Source: Bog-950 sp046329495 (lineage in GTDB: Bacteria; Bacteroidota; Bacteroidia; Chitinophagales; LD1). From it: a stretch of DNA of 64,000 nucleotides. Location: positions 323,081 through 387,080 of the forward strand of contig JAXLUO010000003.1 in the NCBI GenBank assembly GCA_046329495.1, read 5' to 3'. The position numbers were made by a program, and so were the translations under genes. The notes below the pieces were generated by a model. That model made no database searches, was not told where the DNA came from, and saw nothing but the letters and a program-made list of their open reading frames with translations. Shown one piece after another: positions 59,868-64,000 of the stretch. Within the stretch, counting starts at the first letter, position 1. Each line of letters begins with the position of its first letter.

Positions 59868-59951
59868 GCCCGGATGGCGAAACTGGTAGACGCACTACTT
59901 TGAGGTGGTAGCGCCCGTAAGGGTGTGCGAGTTCGAATCTCGCTTCGGGCA
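59868..59951 (+). tRNA. tRNA-Leu (anticodon GAG)
   Basis: A complete class II tRNA: acceptor GCCCGGA/TTCGGGC with a G-U pair, 3-bp D stem GCG/CGC with loop AAACTGGTAGA, anticodon arm CTACT-TTGAGGT-GGTAG (anticodon GAG), short variable arm CGCCCGTAAGGGTGT, T arm GCGAG-TTCGAAT-CTCGC, discriminator A. CCA is not encoded and must be added. It reads CUC and CUU codons. It has a near-consensus promoter just upstream and a hairpin terminator after it. Confidence 0.97.
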
Positions 59952-59965
59952 CATAACTAAACTTG

Positions 59966-60000
59966 AAGCCTCCTTAGCAGGGGGCTTTTGCTTTTTATTT
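59966..60000 (+). terminator. tRNA-Leu terminator
   Basis: An 8-bp stem (59966-59973 with 59980-59987, one G-U) and a T-rich tail. It runs a few bases into the convergent phoR gene. Confidence 0.8.
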
Positions 60001-61062
60001 ATCCTGTGCTTTGGCCAATGTAAAGGCAAAGGTGGTGCCTACCCCAACTGTGCTGCGCACATTAATGGTTTGCTGGTGGGCTTCAATTATATGTTTTACA
60101 ATGGCCAAACCCAGCCCCGTACCGCCCTGCTCGCGCGAACGGTGTTTATCAACCCTATAAAAGCGTTCGAATAAACGCGGTAGATGCTTTTCATCGATAC
60201 CGATGCCGTTGTCAGTTAATTCTATCAGTATGTTTTCATCCATATCATAGAAGCCAGCAACGGTTTCGCCGTTCTCCTTACCGTATTTAATGGAGTTGTC
60301 TAACAGGTTGGTTACCACCTGGCGTATTTTTTCGCGGTCGGCAAAAACGTAGAACTGCTTATCGCAGCCCTTTTTAATGCTAAAGGTTATGTTGCGTGTT
60401 TTAGCCTTTAGTTCCATACTTTCAAACACATCCTTTACCAATTGATTGATGTCGAATGTTTCGCGGATGATGGATTCTTCGCCCCGTTCTATACGCGAAA
60501 TTTCATCGAGGTCATCTACCAGGTTACTCAGGCGTTCGATGCTTTTGGATGTGCGTTCCAGAAAGTGTCGCAGCACCTCGGGGTCGTCCATTGCCCCATC
60601 CAATAAGGTATGCACATACCCTTGAATATTGAATAGCGGCGTTTTTAACTCGTGCGAGAGGTTGGCCAAAAACTCCTTACGGAACTTCTCCAAACTTTTT
60701 AAGTCGGCAATTTCCTTGTTCTGGTTATCGGCCCATTTAGCCACTTCTTTTTCTACATCTTCCAGCGCATCATTTACGTTTTCGGCCAGCATATCCTTTT
60801 CATCCTTACCTAATTTAAGGTTATGGATACGCTTATAAATGAGTTTTACTTTACGGTAGATGAAGATTTCTAAAGAGTAGTAAATAAGGAAGTAAGCAGT
60901 AGCAAAAACCACGGCAAAGAGCACACCAAGATGCAGTAGCGTGGTATAAAATATTAAATCCACAAGTGCTGCCACAGCGGCAACTACCAGTGCAACTGCC
61001 ATTGCAATACGTCCGGGGCTCAGGTTTTTACTATCGATAAAATCGGCGAGTGGGCTTTTCAA
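59995..61062 (-). CDS. phoR: Phosphate-regulon sensor histidine kinase, PhoR-like
   Basis: This 355-residue kinase has two membrane segments near the N-terminus (about 18-38 and 43-65), a linker, a HisKA domain with His137 in LANLSHELKTPL, and an HATPase domain (NLLDNSIKYG, ELTDNGIGID, GTGLGLAIVKHI). It lacks a large periplasmic domain, as PhoR does, which supports assignment as the Pho sensor. It is downstream of phoU and the pst genes on the same strand with a 9-base gap. A PhoB-type regulator is not in the window and probably follows elsewhere. Confidence 0.88.
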   Translation of the reverse strand: MKSPLADFIDSKNLSPGRIAMAVALVVAAVAALVDLIFYTTLLHLGVLFAVVFATAYFLIYYSLEIFIYRKVKLIYKRIHNLKLGKDEKDMLAENVNDALEDVEKEVAKWADNQNKEIADLKSLEKFRKEFLANLSHELKTPLFNIQGYVHTLLDGAMDDPEVLRHFLERTSKSIERLSNLVDDLDEISRIERGEESIIRETFDINQLVKDVFESMELKAKTRNITFSIKKGCDKQFYVFADREKIRQVVTNLLDNSIKYGKENGETVAGFYDMDENILIELTDNGIGIDEKHLPRLFERFYRVDKHRSREQGGTGLGLAIVKHIIEAHQQTINVRSTVGVGTTFAFTLAKAQDK

Positions 61063-61071
61063 AATGCGGTA

Positions 61072-61737
61072 TTATAGTTTTTCCTTCTCGTGTTTCAGCA
61101 CCTTGGCTTCCACGTAAAAAATTAGTTCTTCAGCAATATTGCTGTTCAGGTCGCCTACCCGTTCCAGGCGGCGAACAATGCTAATCAGGTTCAATAGGGG
61201 CACTACATCTGTTCCGCCTTTAGCCAGGTGGGCAGCCACTACGGCAGTAGCCTGGCGGTTGATGGCATCCAGTTCCTCGTCCTTATTAAAAATGGCGCGT
61301 GCCTGTGCGGTATCGTCGTGGCGCAGGGCGGCAATGTTATTCTCTAACATGGCATCGGCCATTTCATACATCTTCAGTAACTGCAAATCAGCCAGCAACT
61401 CATCGCTGTATTTCTGGTCTAATTCCAGCACAAACTTCGAAATGCCTTTAGCGCTATCGCCAATGCTTTCCAGGTGCGAGTTGATTTTAAACGCCGCGAA
61501 GATGAAGCGCAGGTCAATAGCCACCGGACTAAACAGGGCTACCAGGTTTTCGCAGTCCTTGTCAATTTTTAATTCCTCGGCATTTACGCGGCGTTCGTTA
61601 AACAACACTTCGCGCGCCAGGTCCTTATCCAGCGTTTGCAATGCTTTCATGCTCTTGCGCAATTGCTTTTGCACCAGCAAAAACATATCAATTAAGTTAT
61701 TGCGCAGGGCGGTTAATTCGTTATCTAAATGACCCAT
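61072..61737 (-). CDS. phoU: Phosphate-signalling protein PhoU
   Basis: This 221-residue all-helical protein consists of two PhoU three-helix bundle repeats (about 15-105 and 115-210). Each carries the family's Glu/Asp-rich metal-binding sequence (VNAEELKIDKDCENL and DEELDAINRQATAV). PhoU restrains the PstSCAB transporter and PhoR. It lies between pstB and phoR in the order pstC-pstA-pstB-phoU-phoR. Confidence 0.94.
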   Translation of the reverse strand: MGHLDNELTALRNNLIDMFLLVQKQLRKSMKALQTLDKDLAREVLFNERRVNAEELKIDKDCENLVALFSPVAIDLRFIFAAFKINSHLESIGDSAKGISKFVLELDQKYSDELLADLQLLKMYEMADAMLENNIAALRHDDTAQARAIFNKDEELDAINRQATAVVAAHLAKGGTDVVPLLNLISIVRRLERVGDLNSNIAEELIFYVEAKVLKHEKEKL

Positions 61738-61765
61738 TGTTATTTACTGATTTAGCAGCACAACA

Positions 61766-62638
61766 CTAGCCGAAACGACCGGTGATATAGTTCTGTGTTT
61801 TTTCCTGCTTGGGGTTTGTAAAAATTGTTTTCGTGTCGTCGTATTCTACCAAATCGCCCAGGTAAAAGAACGCGGTTCTATCGCTTACACGGGCAGCCTG
61901 CTGCATGTTGTGTGTTACTATCAGGATGGTATATTTCTGCTTCAGGTCCCAAATCAACTCCTCAATTTTTGAATTGCTGATAGGGTCAAGTGCCGAGGTA
62001 GGCTCATCCATTAAAATCACCGAAGGCTCCACCGCAATGGCGCGTGCAATACATAAGCGTTGTTGCTGCCCGCCCGATAAGCCAAGAGCGTTCTTGTTCA
62101 GCTTGTCTTTCACCTCGTCCCACAAGGCGGCTTGTTTAAGCGAACGCTCCACAGTTTCTTCGATAAACTTTTTGTGGGTAATACCATTTACGCGAAGGCC
62201 GTAGGCCACGTTTTCGAAAATGCTTTTAGGGAACGGGTTGGGTTTTTGAAACACCATACCCACCTTTTTGCGCAGCTCGTTTACACGCAGGTCGCGGGCA
62301 AAAATGTCCTTATTATCAATCTGCACGCTACCTTCTAAACGGAACCCTTCAATAAGGTCGTTCATACGGTTAAAAATGCGCAGGTAGGTACTTTTGCCAC
62401 AACCCGAAGGGCCGATAAGCGCTGTAACGGTATTGGCTTTAATCTCCATGTTCACATCGCGCAGCACGTGAAAATCGCCATACCAGCAATGCACATTTTT
62501 GGTTTCTACTTTATTCATGCCCTCGGTGTTCGAAAGGTTATTAACCGGCATAAACTCAGCACCTTGTATAGTGCCTTTGTTTTGGCTGCCTGTATTCTCA
62601 ATACTACTCATTTTTGTCTCCATTTCAATGTTCTTCAT
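61766..62638 (-). CDS. pstB: Phosphate ABC transporter ATP-binding protein PstB
   Basis: This 290-residue ATPase has Walker A GPSGCGKST, Q-loop, signature LSGGQQQR, Walker B VILMDEP and the TSALDP D-loop. It is about 30 residues longer at the N-terminus than E. coli PstB; that acidic/polar extension (about 1-38) may be disordered, and an internal ATG (MSSIENTGS, codon 10) is also possible. It provides the energy for phosphate import. It follows pstA by 4 bases. Confidence 0.96.
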   Translation of the reverse strand: MKNIEMETKMSSIENTGSQNKGTIQGAEFMPVNNLSNTEGMNKVETKNVHCWYGDFHVLRDVNMEIKANTVTALIGPSGCGKSTYLRIFNRMNDLIEGFRLEGSVQIDNKDIFARDLRVNELRKKVGMVFQKPNPFPKSIFENVAYGLRVNGITHKKFIEETVERSLKQAALWDEVKDKLNKNALGLSGGQQQRLCIARAIAVEPSVILMDEPTSALDPISNSKIEELIWDLKQKYTILIVTHNMQQAARVSDRTAFFYLGDLVEYDDTKTIFTNPKQEKTQNYITGRFG

Positions 62639-62642
62639 ACTA

Positions 62643-63500
62643 TTACCATTTTACATTTTTCTGCCAGCGGTTGCGCAGCAACACAGCGGTGCCGTTCATA
62701 ACAATGGTAATAAGCAACAGCACTATAATGCCTGCTGCAGCATTCACTAAAAATTCGGCCTGCGGGCGGCTAACCCAGTTAAATATCTGGATAGGTAATA
62801 CCGTGAATGAATCGAAAACCGACTTAGGGGTAAACGGCACATAGGTTAGTGCACCTACCACAATCAACGGTGCCGTTTCGCCTATGGCGCGCGATAGGGC
62901 CAGGATAATACCCGTCATTATTCCACCGGCTGAAGCAGGTAATACCTGCAACCATATGGTTTGCCATTTGCTGGCACCTAAGGCATACGACGCTTCGCGC
63001 AGGGTTTTAGGCACTGCCTTTAATGATTCGCGGGTGGATACAATAACGATAGGCATAATCAGCAGTGCCAGTGTGCAGCTACCTGCCAATATGCTTTCGC
63101 CCATATGCAAAAAGCGAACAAAGAATTCTAATCCCAGCAAACCATAAATTATGGATGGAACGCCGGCCAGGTTGGAGATGTTGATCTCCAGAAAATTGCT
63201 CCACCAGCCTTTCTTATTGTATTCCTCCAGGTAAATACCGGCACCCACACCAATAGGGATAGCCGCTACTGCGGTTGTTACCATAATCCAGAGCGTACCT
63301 GCCCAGGCTGTAAGTATTCCTGCGTTTTCGGCCCGGCGGGAGGGAAGGCTGGTAAAGAACTTCAAGGAAATACGATGCAAGCCATCCATGCCAATTTTAA
63401 CCAGGAGGATGCCCAGCATAATAAGGCCTACGGAGGTAGCTATCATCGCCCATATTTTAAAGGCGTTGTTTTTGGCGCTTTTAATCTGCTCGTTATTCAT
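62643..63500 (-). CDS. pstA: Phosphate ABC transporter permease PstA
   Basis: This 285-residue permease has six membrane helices and the ABC permease coupling loop EASYALGASKWQTIWLQVLP (about residues 168-187). It forms the inner-membrane channel with PstC. The gene overlaps pstC by 8 bases, which implies translational coupling. Confidence 0.95.
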   Translation of the reverse strand: MNNEQIKSAKNNAFKIWAMIATSVGLIMLGILLVKIGMDGLHRISLKFFTSLPSRRAENAGILTAWAGTLWIMVTTAVAAIPIGVGAGIYLEEYNKKGWWSNFLEINISNLAGVPSIIYGLLGLEFFVRFLHMGESILAGSCTLALLIMPIVIVSTRESLKAVPKTLREASYALGASKWQTIWLQVLPASAGGIMTGIILALSRAIGETAPLIVVGALTYVPFTPKSVFDSFTVLPIQIFNWVSRPQAEFLVNAAAGIIVLLLITIVMNGTAVLLRNRWQKNVKW

Positions 63501-64000
63501 ACGCCTCCCTGTATTTCTTCTTGATGTAAAAGCTGATGTTGTTTAGGATAAACGTTACCACAAACAGCGATAAACCGGCTGCAAAAATGGTTTTGTATTC
63601 CAGCGAGCCGTGAGGCACATCCCCCAAACTTACCTGTACGATGTAGGTTGTAACTGTTTCAATAGGCACGGTAGGGTCCAGTGTTAAGCGGGGCTGCTGA
63701 CCGGCGGCTACGGCCACAATCATGGTTTCGCCGATAGCCCTTGATAGCGCTAAAATTACTGATACAATAATGCCGGAAGAAGCTGCCGGAACCACCACTT
63801 TTAAAGCAGTTTGCAAGGTGGTGCTGCCCAGTGCATAAGCACCTTCGCGTAAATGGCGTGGTACTGCGTACAGGGCATCTTCGCTAAGCGAGGATATGAG
63901 GGGCACAATCATAATACCCATTACAATACCCGGCGATAAAGCATTAAAGCCCGCCAGGTTTGGGAATATAACCTGCAGGGCAGGCGTAACAACGGTTAAA
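63493..64000 (-). CDS. pstC: Phosphate ABC transporter permease PstC (3' part, cut by window end)
   Basis: This is the C-terminal end of PstC: the visible part has the EGAYALGSTTLQTALKVVVPAASSG coupling loop and two or three membrane helices. The frame is open to base 64000, so the start lies outside the window. The 3' end overlaps pstA by 8 bases. The phosphate-binding protein PstS is probably further upstream on the minus strand. Confidence 0.94.
   Translation of the reverse strand, partial: LTVVTPALQVIFPNLAGFNALSPGIVMGIMIVPLISSLSEDALYAVPRHLREGAYALGSTTLQTALKVVVPAASSGIIVSVILALSRAIGETMIVAVAAGQQPRLTLDPTVPIETVTTYIVQVSLGDVPHGSLEYKTIFAAGLSLFVVTFILNNISFYIKKKYREAYE

Overview
The window looks like chromosome of a Bacteroidota bacterium, probably of the Chitinophagales/Sphingobacteriales type. 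The evidence is several type IX secretion (T9SS) cargo proteins with C-terminal sorting domains, a PorU-like sortase with a PorV-like partner, an SprB-repeat giant protein, a flotillin-like SPFH protein, a propeller-type LytS/LytTR two-component pair, the Bacteroidota ribosomal gene order rpmB-rpmG-DUF4295, and at least three promoters of the Bacteroidota form TTTG-N19/20-TAnnTTTG. The sequence has moderate GC, and Shine-Dalgarno sequences are mostly absent. No prophage, CRISPR array or insertion sequence of ordinary type was seen.

Layout, left to right. 1-13.6 kb: an AsmA-like tail, a flotillin, two M43 metalloproteases, a YraN protein and a 1958-residue SprB-repeat surface protein, mostly on the minus strand. 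13.8-19.1 kb: housekeeping genes on the plus strand (isocitrate dehydrogenase, L28, L33, DUF4295, FtsY, RimO), with a small GxxExxY gene set inside inverted repeats. 19.1-24.5 kb: a TonB-dependent receptor unit with a lipoprotein and a 38-residue membrane peptide, an M48 protease and a potassium channel. 24.6-31.5 kb: a three-gene minus-strand operon with a PorU2-type sortase and PorV-like barrel. 31.6-36.7 kb: TyrRS, PabB, PurA, a STAS protein and a Fur-family regulator. 37.3-42.5 kb: exported proteins, then a repeat-rich region around a RAYT (REP-associated tyrosine transposase) gene. 42.6-47.2 kb: RelA/SpoT and an oxidosqualene cyclase. 47.7-54.1 kb: small proteins, an unusual tRNA-like RNA unit, an Lrp-type regulator and a sensor/regulator pair. 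54.2-59.8 kb: PyrF, a TPR protein, a PLP enzyme, an LRR protein, DUF2851 and PspC-like proteins. 59.9-64 kb: tRNA-Leu(GAG), then the phosphate operon pstC-pstA-pstB-phoU-phoR on the minus strand, cut by the window end.

The most notable items are three. (1) A bacterial oxidosqualene cyclase (44969-47233) carries the DCTAE catalytic motif and, at the product-determining positions, the Tyr/His/Ile set of cycloartenol synthases; this implies sterol or triterpenol synthesis in a Bacteroidota. (2) A 150-nt class II tRNA-like RNA (49367-49516, minus) has an intact acceptor, D, T and anticodon-like arms but an 81-nt variable region dominated by a 40-nt hairpin; it has its own consensus promoter and lies upstream of a 41-residue membrane-peptide gene with a terminator. 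(3) Two small genes sit in their own repeat frames: a RAYT transposase with five related hairpins and a 174-bp duplication, and a GxxExxY gene bracketed by inverted 12-bp repeat pairs.
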